Source: Diploscapter coronatus (lineage: Eukaryota; Nematoda; Chromadorea; Rhabditida; Rhabditidae). Taken from it: a DNA stretch of 64,000 bases. Shown one piece after another: positions 53,572 to 64,000 of this stretch. The DNA is taken from positions 5,169,201 to 5,233,200 of the forward strand of contig OZ038422.1 in NCBI GenBank assembly GCA_964036155.1, given 5' to 3'. A program made the translations under genes and the position numbers. The notes under the pieces were generated by a model. The model had not been told where the DNA came from. It searched no databases and was given only the letters and a program-made list of their open reading frames with translations. Numbering within the stretch: position 1 is the first letter of the stretch; every line of letters starts with the position of its first letter.

Positions 53572-54931
53572 ATGATTGGCCTGATAGCTTTTGGATTATC
53601 GGCACTATTTGCACTTGGGGAAGCAGTGAATTGCAACCAATGCAATGGATGGCAAGGACTTTATCCACCTAGGTTAGTAGTGTAGGAGACCATCAACGAA
53701 CTTTGTAAGGATGTTCAAACGATTTTCTGGTTCATCGAGTAAAATCTGGGTTAGCTCATTCAGATGTAAAGCGAAAGATGAAATAAAGATAAGTTTTGAT
53801 ATCTCTGAAAAAAACTGAATGCAGAAAGATTTCTATGAAAGATGGTGGACTCTTGCATAAAAGCGATACCTATTGAAAATTGACAGCCAAAAACGTAACA
53901 AAATCTAAATTAAAATAGATAGTGACAAATTCGTCCCTTTTCATATGGGCGAGAGGAAATTGAATTCCAAACATTAGATAAAGGAATTATCAGAAAAATG
54001 AAATAAGGAATCAATAATTTAGATTCACGCAAGCAAGTACATGCGATAACCGAAATTACCAATGTGCTACGACGCAGGTAGGAATAGCGTCCAATTCATC
54101 AAAATTTGTGTAATAAACAATCAAGAAATGCTCTTGAGTTTGACCTCATAAATCAGTGGTTCGTTTCGTCGGTGAAAAGTTAGACTTTTGCCACAAAAAT
54201 AACAAAGGTCTGCAGGATAATGCACAAAGTGTCTCGATCAAACCAATGCGAAAATGTGGCAAAAATTTTGAACAGAATAAGAATATTTGCTTGTTTATGT
54301 CGAAAAACTAAAATGACATTTTAAGTATTGCGTGAAAATCATTGATGCGATGGAACCGGGAACTCCCTATGTTACTTACAAATCTGACTGTTATTATTCG
54401 AGTCAGCTGCAAGTCAACCCGACTAACCTCTCTTATGTCCAAGGAAAGTTTTGCTTTCCTTTCCAAGATGGATCTGCACCAGTCAAGCGGTAGGAGAATA
54501 TTATGATATCATATTGAAAATATATGTATGGCTAAAAATGAAACCATATAAGATGAAAATATCAAGTCAAAACGATAGTATCATGCGCAATTTCGAAAAA
54601 TAGAAATCGTAAAATAATTAGCCCGAATTTTCCAACATCGTAATTCTCTCTAGCCATAAAAATTACATAATAAAATCTATATACTTTGGTCTCATAATTT
54701 TAAAAATGCCTTATGTCGAAAAGAATCTTCAGAAATGAAGAATGATCGCTGATTTAAAGGCCGATTTCAGAAAATCATAGAATTTCTAATCGTAAATGTT
54801 GCAGATATTACTACTGCTTCTGCAACGACAGGGATTATTGCAATTCAGCTAAATCCATACTTAGTCTAGCCTCTGTTCTACTCACTACCACAATCGGTAT
54901 TTTCTATTACATGAGCTCTTACCTATTTTGA
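53572..54931 (+). CDS. GPI-type Ly6/uPAR (three-finger) surface protein
   Basis: Extracellular three-finger domain protein, probably GPI-anchored; worm and fly relatives modulate channels or receptors, but no partner can be read here. Four exons keep phase: 53572-53672, 54023-54077, 54326-54489 and 54805-54931, 148 aa. Signal peptide 1-19; LU domain from about 20 to 120 with ten Cys (21, 24, 41, 48, 54, 74, 95, 111, 113, 119), starting CNQC and ending YCN as usual. After Ser122 a hydrophobic C-terminal tail (SLASVLLTTTIGIFYYM) is the anchor-addition signal. The acceptor of exon 3 is TTTTAAG, slightly off consensus. The poly(A) signal at 54935-54940 starts 3 bases after the stop, and the LC8 gene runs convergently with its stop 23 bases away. 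Confidence 0.85.
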
Positions 54932-54934
54932 AGA

Positions 54935-54949
54935 AATAAAGTATTTATT
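54935..54949. terminator. Facing poly(A) signals of Ly6 and LC8 genes
   Basis: AATAAA on the + strand (54935-54940) serves the Ly6 gene. TTTATT at 54944-54949 reads AATAAA on the minus strand and serves the LC8 gene, 5 bases past its stop codon. Cleavage 10-20 bases downstream of each would place both mRNA ends inside the other gene's last exon. Confidence 0.7.
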
Positions 54950-54954
54950 ATTTT

Positions 54955-56585
54955 TCAAAAGCCGGTTTTGAATAACATTATTGCGATATGTTGAATATAG
55001 AAATAGATGAAATGATTTGTTTCGTGCGTAACGAAGCTGAAATATAGCATTTGGCTCTAAAATAGAAATTTATTCGATTACCTTCCGAAATTTCGTCCGA
55101 CTACGCAGTGCCAAGAAGGTGAGTGCCGCCTATCGAATTCCTCCTTTATGTAGGTCGCCATATCCTGGATAATTTCTTTTACTTGAAAGCTGTTTTGCTA
55201 TGTCTACGAACTGAGCAATTAACTTTTAAACTAAAAATTTTGAAACGAGTTTCAAAATTCTCTTCATTAGAAATGGAACTCTGATTCTGTCTTATTAACC
55301 GAAATTTCACACCGCCATATTATATCTCTTCGACGAATTTTTGAGATCTATAATAAGTGTTTCACTATTATTTTACTTTATCATAAAGGTGAACTGGCTA
55401 CAAAGTACTTCATAACTCTCGGAAGAAAACATAAGCCAAAATTTTATAAATGTTCAAAACCTCACAGATCATTAAAAATGAAGTGAAGCAGTCATAGTAT
55501 CATTTGAAGAAAATCTCTTGCATAGCTTGAGAACTCGTTACTCCACGAAATGTTATGAGAGGTTAGAGGGAATATGAAAACTATTTCCTTCCCAATATTT
55601 TACGAATTGCGAAATAGCGATGTTACAAATGTTCTGTTGCCATTCTAATTGAAAAAGATTGAAATTTCAAATGCTACCTTTTCAAGCCTGAATTTGTTCA
55701 TGGCATCAGTCGCAACGCTGATCGCTTCCCTCTGCAGCTCTTCAGGCATGTCTGTGCATTTGACGACTGCATCTCGATTTTTCGATGTTACTTTTTCGGT
55801 TATCGTCTTCGAGCGAACCTGAAAATGCAAACATAAGAAAAGAATAAAGTGCAGAAATTATTTTACCATGGTCATCATTGTTAACCCGACTTCTTAGTAG
55901 CTAGTTATTATGCAAAAATACCGGTCGGAAAATGCTATAATAATTTAGAAGACACCTAGAATAATCGATATCGAAAAGATTTTCGACCCGAATAACTGGA
56001 AAAGCACCGGAAAACGACTGGATGTGTCCTCGCAGCGCAGAATGGCGGCTTTGTTGTTTTATCACTGTCTCAAAAATCGTGGGAAGCGAGTGTCAAGTGG
56101 CTCGAACGAGCAATTTTCGTGTTTTCTGAGGTCGCCGACAAATTTGCACTGGTACACAAAAACTACGTCGGGCAAAAAGATAGAAGATCTCAAATCAGAG
56201 CGCTTCAAAGGATTGTCACAGGCGATCTTGCAAAAACCAAGACGAAAAACCAGGAGTTTGAACTACAAAATTCCTGTATAATGAAAAGGTGAAATTCTCT
56301 TGTAAATACACTGGCGAAAAAAGTCGAGCCGCCAAGTGCTTCGTCGAGATTTCTGATCAGCCAGGATGAGAAGTCTCGAGCCTATACTTAATGACGCAAT
56401 AAAAAGTCGTCCAAAATCTGACAAAGTCATATTTTCGACAGAAATCACACATGTATTCTAGATGATAAAAATTATGATGAGCTATATTGCGGCAAGGATT
56501 AATAGAGAAATATTTTTCTTACCAGCTTTTTCTTCGAAGGCGTAGGCTTCAGCTTGCTGATTTCATCACTTCCTTCTGTGTCCAT
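54955..56585 (-). CDS. Dynein light chain, LC8 family, with N-terminal extension
   Basis: Dimeric hub protein of cytoplasmic dynein and other complexes. Four minus-strand exons keep phase: 56585-56523, 55818-55678, 55164-55082 and 55036-54955, 122 aa. The LC8 fold covers about 36-122: [20 protein letters not shown], then [40 protein letters not shown] and [13 protein letters not shown]. Canonical LC8 is 89 aa; this one has about 33 extra Lys/Thr-rich residues at the front ([20 protein letters not shown]), and IQH replaces the usual LGQ in the last strand. It therefore looks like one of the divergent nematode dlc paralogues rather than dlc-1. The last acceptor was chosen because it restores GSFVTHET; an earlier TTTTAG at about 55056 gives a non-homologous end. 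Intron 1 contains an open + strand frame. Confidence 0.88.
56042..56281 (+). CDS. Candidate small gene nested in LC8 intron 1
   Basis: The frame is open from 55949 to TAA at 56279-56281. The ATG at 56042 gives 79 residues ([18 protein letters not shown] and on), basic, with no recognised domain. The open stretch before the ATG ([20 protein letters not shown]) also looks protein-like and begins right after TTTAG, so it may be an internal exon. A second short frame at 56305-56391, followed by AATAAA at about 56397, could be a terminal exon, but no good splice joins the two. It runs opposite to LC8. Base composition is higher in GC than the surrounding intron. Confidence 0.28.
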   Translation: MAALLFYHCLKNRGKRVSSGSNEQFSCFLRSPTNLHWYTKTTSGKKIEDLKSERFKGLSQAILQKPRRKTRSLNYKIPV

Positions 56586-56763
56586 TGTAGTTACGAAATT
56601 TTTAAATAATTTTCAGGAAAATTTCGGAAGAAGATTGAAAAACGTGACTCGACGAAACGATCGGGATCAAGTGCACCGGAAAATCGATACGATATCTTCA
56701 CCGGTTTGTGAGTGATATCAGTGGAAAGCGGGAGGAAGGGAGGGGTCCTGCGAGCCGCTCAGA

Positions 56764-56993
56764 TGATGCGCAGCTCGGGCATAGTGACGGTCGCCTGTTG
56801 CCGGTTGCAAGCACACATCAAGTGGATTGAGAAAAACTTGCAAAACACAGAGCCACACATGAAACAATGCAAACAACTTTGCAAGCGGAACGAAATGAGA
56901 CAATTTTCAACTGATACGTCATCATCTATGGAAAATGAATCAAGCGGAAGTATTTGCAAGAAAAGTATTTTAAAACAGGCTACAAAAGATTGA
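56764..56993 (+). CDS. Candidate small ORF divergent from LC8 gene
   Basis: ATG ATG at 56763-56768 opens about 76 codons (MMRSSGIVTVACCRLQAHIK and on) ending TGA at 56991. Cys- and Lys-rich, no signal peptide, no family recognised. It lies 180 bases from the LC8 start on the opposite strand, in the GC-raised promoter area. It may be a real small gene or only a chance frame in promoter sequence. Confidence 0.22.
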
Positions 56994-58660
56994 TCTGTTC
57001 TGTTATATCTGGTTCATAGTTTTCGATTTCTAATCGAATCATTTGCAAACTCAATTCCAACTAATTGGTAAAAACGATAGTTTGTGACATATTCTCTAAC
57101 TGACTGGAACGACTCTTCTTGAAGCACCTATAGTGGCTCTCGAAAGCTTTGCATCACTGGTTTATTTTTGTTCTGTTTGTTCAAATACTTTCGCTACATG
57201 ATCCTAGTATAACATGATAAACTTTTATCACTCTCCCATGTCCATTAACAAAGAACCTTTCTCCGCACAATGATTGCAAGTTATCAGTGGGCGTGGCTAA
57301 CGCGCTACACCGTATCGATTTTAGGCCCACTTCGATTTACTTTTCGAAATCAACTATTTATCAGGTTCATATTCCATCCTTTATTCGTGATGATTATGGA
57401 TAATTTTGTAGCATTCTGGATCATGTCTCATCTCTGCTTTCTTTCGTTGAAGGACATGATAAAGCTTTTATGGTTTGGCCACTTTAGTATGTGAGCGAGT
57501 TTTCATTTGGACTACTGCATCACAAGTTAGTGAACGGACAAAACCAAAATAAAAAGTGACCCATAACCTTTGAACATCACTCACTGAATATATAAAGTAA
57601 AAATCTTACTTATATTAAATAATTTCAATCCTGACTTTTACGAAGATTTGGTGCTCAATGCATTGTAATGGCATTTTGTTCACTAATCATACTTCATTTT
57701 TCTACATCGAGTAAAATGATCATTTTTATGAAAAATTGAGCATTTTGCATAAAATTTGCTGTGACTTGTTGGCATGCCATTCTCTCGCAAGTTTTGCAAT
57801 GGCAGATGCCTTTGATTTTCTCGTCTCCCATCTCCCTGCATTTGGCGTTCTTATCGATGCTTTTCGCCTTTTTGATTCCAATTTCTAGAGTCTCTGGGTA
57901 TGGTTTTAAGCGAAAAAATTGCTTTGCCAACCTTAAGCGATAAGGAAGAAAGCCGTTTCCCTCTGCCATTTTGCATTTCCAATTCCAGCTTTGAGCATTA
58001 GGAATTGTAAGTGTCAGTCAATTACTTTTCATTATTGCATTCAATATTTCTCCACTAAATAATTGATTTTATATTACGTTTTTTTTAAATTTATTCGCCT
58101 ATATTCGGATTTTCTACAAGATCTTCATTCTATACTTTTTTAAATGCTGAAATGGATATACTCGATATTTTCTAATAGTGCTCCATAGTCAATTTCTGTG
58201 CTCAATTTAAAGATATCGCGTGTTTTCAACATATTCATAGCTGAAACATTTACTCGCGAATTTTTCAGTATGAATAGTTTGGAAACAAGCGATATCATAG
58301 CAATAGTTCCATAAGATTAGTGTGAATGGAAAAGCTTTAGAGTCGTAAATATTGTAGCACGTCAAATGATCTTTTTATGAGTTGTTCAATTTACGGTTGG
58401 GATATAGCTTTGAATGGAGGCTGCATTGAAAACCCTCTGATTTGGTGAATTTTCATAGCTTCCTTCAGTTATATCCCGACTGTCGATTTGAAAGAAACTT
58501 TTCGTCATGAATAATTTATTCACCTGCCAAAACCATGTGGCTACTCGAGGTAATAACTTATACTTGGAAGACTCATCTTTGATGATATGATTTCTAGGCA
58601 AACTACAAATAAATACTCTTCACTACCAAGCCTCTAACTACAAATACAAACATTAACCAT
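56994..58660. other. Intergenic downstream of SXP-like gene
   Basis: AT-rich. It contains a short hairpin motif AGTGGGCGTGGC...GCCCACT (about 57286-57333) and the SXP-like gene's AATAAA (TTTATT at 58515-58520). A minus-strand ATG frame of 91 codons (57694-57969, with CHCKTCERMAC) and a + frame (57270-57494) are within chance expectation and unrecognised. Confidence 0.4.
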
Positions 58661-60120
58661 TTAGACATAATACGAGCATTGAGCTTCATCATTGAAATCT
58701 TCTGGCATGCTGACGTCCAAGAACAAATTGAATTCCTTCTCTTTGCGGGATTCTTCAACCAATGGCTGTGGAGTGGTGGTGGAAACTTGAGCAACTTCTG
58801 TTGTCGTCTAAAATTTTGAATAAATTATTATTTGCCGAAACTTTATTCAAATTCTATCTTAGAGATAACATGAAAGAATTAAATAATGATCGAAGCACCG
58901 GATAGTGAAGTTCTCTTTCAAATACACTCACAATCAGACTATATTTTGTTGTTCCAATTATGAGATTACTACACGCATTGTTAGAAAAAGAAATCATTAA
59001 CCCTGAAGTATCATTTTCTCTTTTTGAAATGTCTCATTTAAAGAAAGGCGGAGCTTTCATTAAATTATTTTCCACGTATATTATCAAATTAATCGAATTT
59101 TACTCTACAGAAAGTACTCACGGCTTCAGTCGTGACTTCTTCACTTGGAGTCGTAGCATTCGAATTATCGTCCTTCCTCTGTCTGTATCCGCAGAGAGAT
59201 CTCAACTCTTCACGAACTTCCTTTGGCAAGTTCGCCAAGAATTGCTTTTCCTAAATTTTATTAGTTTATTTTGTAAGTAAAGCAATGCGTATTATTTTTC
59301 TCACCTTCAACCTCAATTCTTTCCAGTTTTCGTAGGCTTCCTTGGCAGCTGGTGTCAAGGCAGCGATCTTCTTCGTCAATTCCGTCTTTCTAATCTGGAG
59401 CTCTTCTTCCCATTTGTTAAACATAGCCAGCTAAAATCATTTTCTATTATTGTTCATCTCATAGAAAATGCCTACAGATTCTCCAGTTAGGAGTGAATAG
59501 GCTAGCTTCTTCAAAGCCAGCTCTTTCTGTTCAAGTGAAAGACGATGATCAAACCTAGAATAGTCTCATGTTGAATATTCTTCAAAACTCGCTCATGCCA
59601 ATGGCACGGATTTTAGCAGTGCAAACAAATGTTGTACTGCACTGCTAGCATCCCTGTTCGAGAAAGTCATACCAAACTGATCGGAATTCCTTTCTGACGG
59701 TCGACGAAACGTTTCTCAAGAAGCTTGGTCCGCATCTTCCTGCGAAGATTTTTTCTCTCACGTCGTCTGGTAAAGATCGGATAATTTCTCTGAAAAGCTT
59801 ATTTTTTGAACGACAAAAAATCTCAAAATTAGCGAGACCTAGTTTGCTTGCGCTGAGCATCACAATCATCTCCTTCCTTGTAGCTGGCCCAGATCTGCCT
59901 GATCTGCTCGGCCTCCTTCTCTGGCACTTTGTCGATGAATCGTGGCAGACCGCATGGTGGACCCTGAAACAAAAGGAATGTAAAATTGTAAACTTCATCT
60001 TAAACTATTTCAACGTACTCGTCGACTCCATGGCCCGAGAGGGCTAAATGGATCGCTGGATCGAGGAGGAAATCCAAATGCGGCAAGTGGTAGGATAAGG
60101 AGACTGATTTTCCTGAGCAT
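58661..60120 (-). CDS. SXP/RAL-2 (DUF148) family secreted protein
   Basis: Nematode-specific secreted protein family known as immunodominant antigens in parasites; function in free-living worms is poorly known. Seven exons keep phase: 60120-60019, 59963-59839, 59789-59673, 59554-59476, 59430-59305, 59250-59122 and 58807-58661, 274 aa. Residues 1-16 form a signal peptide (MLRKISLLILPLAAFG). Two repeats of the helical unit follow: LPRFIDKVPEKEAEQIRQIW with a Cys in EGDDCDAQR and CGPSFLRNV, then LLTGESLAMFNKWEEELQIR through KEAYENWKELRLKEKQFLAN. The C-terminal tail is Thr/Pro/Glu-rich and ends CSYYV. The ATG follows an acceptor (CTTTGCAG) with no gap, so trans-splicing probably starts the message at the AUG. 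AATAAA is at 58515-58520 (minus). Confidence 0.85.
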
Positions 60121-60123
60121 CTG
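60121..60123 (-). promoter_or_regulatory. Acceptor directly abutting SXP-like start codon
   Basis: CTTTGCAG on the minus strand is followed immediately by ATG. A spliced leader joined here would leave no gene-encoded 5'UTR. Confidence 0.6.
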
Positions 60124-62246
60124 CAAAGAGAAACGAATAAAAAGTCGAAGAAACCATTTGAAACCAAGCGCAACATTGTCGACTTTGTAAAATTATCAAC
60201 GAAACTAATTCAGGCGAATCAGAGCAAGGGTTTTTGGAGAATTCAAAAACGTGAGAAGCGTTTTTAAAATATCAATGATGATCGAGAATGATTTAATGTG
60301 TTTAGAAAATGAAATAGATCGATATTCTAAAGAGTTGTAGGCAACAATTGAAAGGCGCGTAAATGGCAACATTCGAAAGAGGTCAAAGTGTTCGACCGCC
60401 TTTTATATTGAACTAAAAGCGATGCCTGGTCGAGCCGCAAAGAGACGGAAACTGTCTGAAGAAAGGTGGAAAAGTCTCGAAGAAAAAGTGGACTTGAGAC
60501 CTGGAATGAGCCCTGCAGGACTGCAGGGGAACAGGTCAGCTGGACGAAGCGGGAGGAGGGCTCGAAAATAGACGAAGCAGAGCAAAGCAGAACAGACTCT
60601 GATGTGAGCAAACAATCGACAGGGAATTCGCTCGGGGCAAAAGTGGGTCGAAGCAGACAAAAACGCAGGAAAATGGGGAAAAATGACGATGCAAACTGGA
60701 GATGAGCATCCGTCGATATTTCCGACAATTTCTTCGACTTTGGCCAATCAGCTTCTTCCGGTTCAGAACGCCTGCACCAAGAAGGTTCAAAATGTCTGCC
60801 TTTGAACTGGTGTGAAAGTCTCTGATCAATGATGTGAAAAAGTTAGAAGTGTTATTAGAAATAATTTGAAAATTGCTTAAAAATAAGAAAAAAACAATTA
60901 TTTAATTCATTCAACTTTGCAATTTCACGTATCACAATTCCATCCACCTTCTGGCGACATCAACATCACGAATATTTAGTATTGAAAAAAAAAACTATAT
61001 CATCTAGAATTTCTTTATATGATTGTTCAAAAAGTAATTTTATAATCACAAGATGCTTCTAATCAGGAAGTTGAATAAATTTTAGCCAAGTTAGCCATAA
61101 AAAATGAATGAAATCGTATGCTGTGTTCATATTTTCAGATATCTTATAATTATCATGAGATTTTAGTTTTAGATGGATGTTTTTGATACTCTTGACATCG
61201 GATCGAAACTTTACAAGTCAAATTTCTTCGCATTGACACAATGTAAAGCGTATGAACGACACCTCTATATCTACCGTGCTAATCTAATTTAGCACCATCA
61301 AATTCATGGTGATTAAGTAAATTCGGGTCACTTTTATTGCGTGGTTAAGCCTGAATATATCATAAGAAGAAATTAAATTTTATTGGAGATTTCAAAATTC
61401 AATCGTATCATTTCAAAGTTACGGATCTTCAATATTCTAGAGCAAATATAAGTAGTCCTTTATTATCGATTAACGCATTGATCAGCGATATTTTCGTACT
61501 CTAAAAACAATGTCCGATGAGTCAGTGCAGTGCAAAAAATAGATAGCAAATGATCACAGCGCTTTGTTTATTTTCGAGCATAAACTAGTTCGATTCTAAA
61601 AATCTAACTTCGTGGTGCGATTTTGCAATCAAACTTTGTCAAACTTTTTCTCCGCGTTTCATATCAGCGCAGCTTAAAATCAAAATCGACTTGGTAAATA
61701 TTGGTTATTAGGCGAAGAAGTGCGTTGAAACTTGTGGCAGCGAGAGACCTTTTCTGCGACTACTTTTTATATTTTATTTTGAATTTCGTGTAAAATATGC
61801 GTTTCTGCAAAATGATGTTATTGAATTCAGAACGTGTGTTGGCTCGTGAGAATCTCGAGAGGCCGAGGCTGAAATTTGAAAACTCGAAAACATTTGTGGC
61901 ATCGAACAAAGTTGGAGCAGAGAAGAAATGGGGCGATGAACCCTGCACAAGGCAGCTGACCAACAGGTGGCCTGTTAGAGTCGGCGAGCAGAGAAATAAA
62001 CAAGTGGTCGAGAGAGGGGAAAAGATGCAGAATCATAAAAACACTGGTATTCTCTATTTCAGTGCCTCGATGTCTGTATCATCGACTCTCTCGCCACTTC
62101 TTCACGTATTTTTTCGAGAGTCTGAGCATCGATTTGATTCAATTTTCAGCTCTCAATTATTCTATTTCAATCCTCACTCTCGTTCTGATTTCCTTGTTTC
62201 AGACCGACAACAGATATCGCGTTTCGAGTGATTGCTGAACACGAAA
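60124..62246. other. Divergent intergenic region between SXP-like and asp-4
   Basis: The left part (60400-60780) is purine-rich on the + strand, pyrimidine-rich in the sense of the SXP-like gene. The middle (60850-61760) is AT-rich. The right part (61840-62040) has raised GC with E-box cores CAGCTG (61953-61958) and CAGGTG (61964-61969), then a pyrimidine-rich stretch and an acceptor TTGTTTCAG ending 62202. Long open frames at 60327-60747 (-) and 61797-62231 (+) reflect composition and are not supported as genes. Confidence 0.45.
62201..62202 (+). promoter_or_regulatory. Probable trans-splice acceptor of asp-4
   Basis: CCTTGTTTCAG ends 44 bases before the start codon, with no upstream coding exon; the 5'UTR would then be 44 gene-encoded bases. 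Confidence 0.5.

Positions 62247-64000
<1,754 letters not shown>

Noticed and set aside
60327..60829. Overlapping minus-strand open frames of 97-133 codons
   Set aside because: Three frames open at once in a purine/pyrimidine-skewed stretch, typical of composition rather than coding.
61953..61969. E-box pair as an HLH-30/TFEB lysosomal element for asp-4
   Set aside because: CAGCTG and CAGGTG are present, but not the CACGTG core of that element; short E-boxes are common by chance.
61797..62231. 144-codon + strand open frame just upstream of asp-4
   Set aside because: It overlaps the likely asp-4 leader acceptor and 5'UTR; the translation has no recognisable domain.

Overview
This window looks like nuclear DNA of a rhabditid nematode, in Caenorhabditis or a near relative. 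The evidence is short AT-rich introns with T-rich CAG/TAG acceptors, lone acceptor sites just upstream of several start codons (typical of spliced-leader trans-splicing), nematode-restricted families (FAR lipid-binding protein, SXP/RAL-2 protein, SRBC-type chemoreceptor) and near-full-length orthologues of worm MBK-1, EPN-1 and ASP-4. From memory these three genes lie on the C. elegans X chromosome, with mbk-1 and epn-1 adjacent, so the window is probably X-linked. No prokaryotic, tRNA, rRNA or CRISPR features were seen.

Layout. 0.3-1.6 kb: a small single-pass membrane protein (+). 1.9-2.7 kb: a doubtful minus-strand coding remnant and a foldback repeat. 5.2-23.2 kb: mbk-1 (+), a DYRK-family kinase with 22 exons (875 aa), several possible alternative first exons and a 48-bp perfect palindrome in an intron. 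25.7-26.9 kb: a secreted FAR-type fatty-acid/retinol-binding protein (+). 27-33.3 kb: gene-poor and pyrimidine-rich. 33.3-36.9 kb: epn-1 (+), endocytic epsin, with a MITE-like element in intron 2. 38.7-47.5 kb: three minus-strand genes in a row: an SRBC-like chemoreceptor, an unassigned secreted six-cysteine peptide (124 aa), and an NPY/NPF-like neuropeptide receptor. 47.5-53.5 kb: no convincing gene. 53.6-56.6 kb: a GPI-type Ly6/three-finger protein (+) and an LC8 dynein light chain (-), tail to tail with 23 bp between stop codons. 58.7-60.1 kb: an SXP/RAL-2 (DUF148) secreted protein (-). 62.2 kb to the end: the first seven exons of a cathepsin D-like aspartic protease, asp-4 (+), cut off by the window edge.

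All exon structures were built by hand from splice consensus, reading phase and family similarity; every exon set given for a confident gene keeps phase from start to stop. The genes are not one pathway. They are kinase signalling (mbk-1), endocytosis (epn-1), lysosomal proteolysis (asp-4), motor/scaffold function (LC8), peptide and chemical sensing (two GPCRs) and secreted nematode proteins (FAR, SXP, Ly6, six-Cys). The most novel item is the six-Cys peptide gene between two receptor genes. Next are the possible start-site variants of mbk-1, one of which would carry an N-myristoylation signal, and the foldback elements inside introns.
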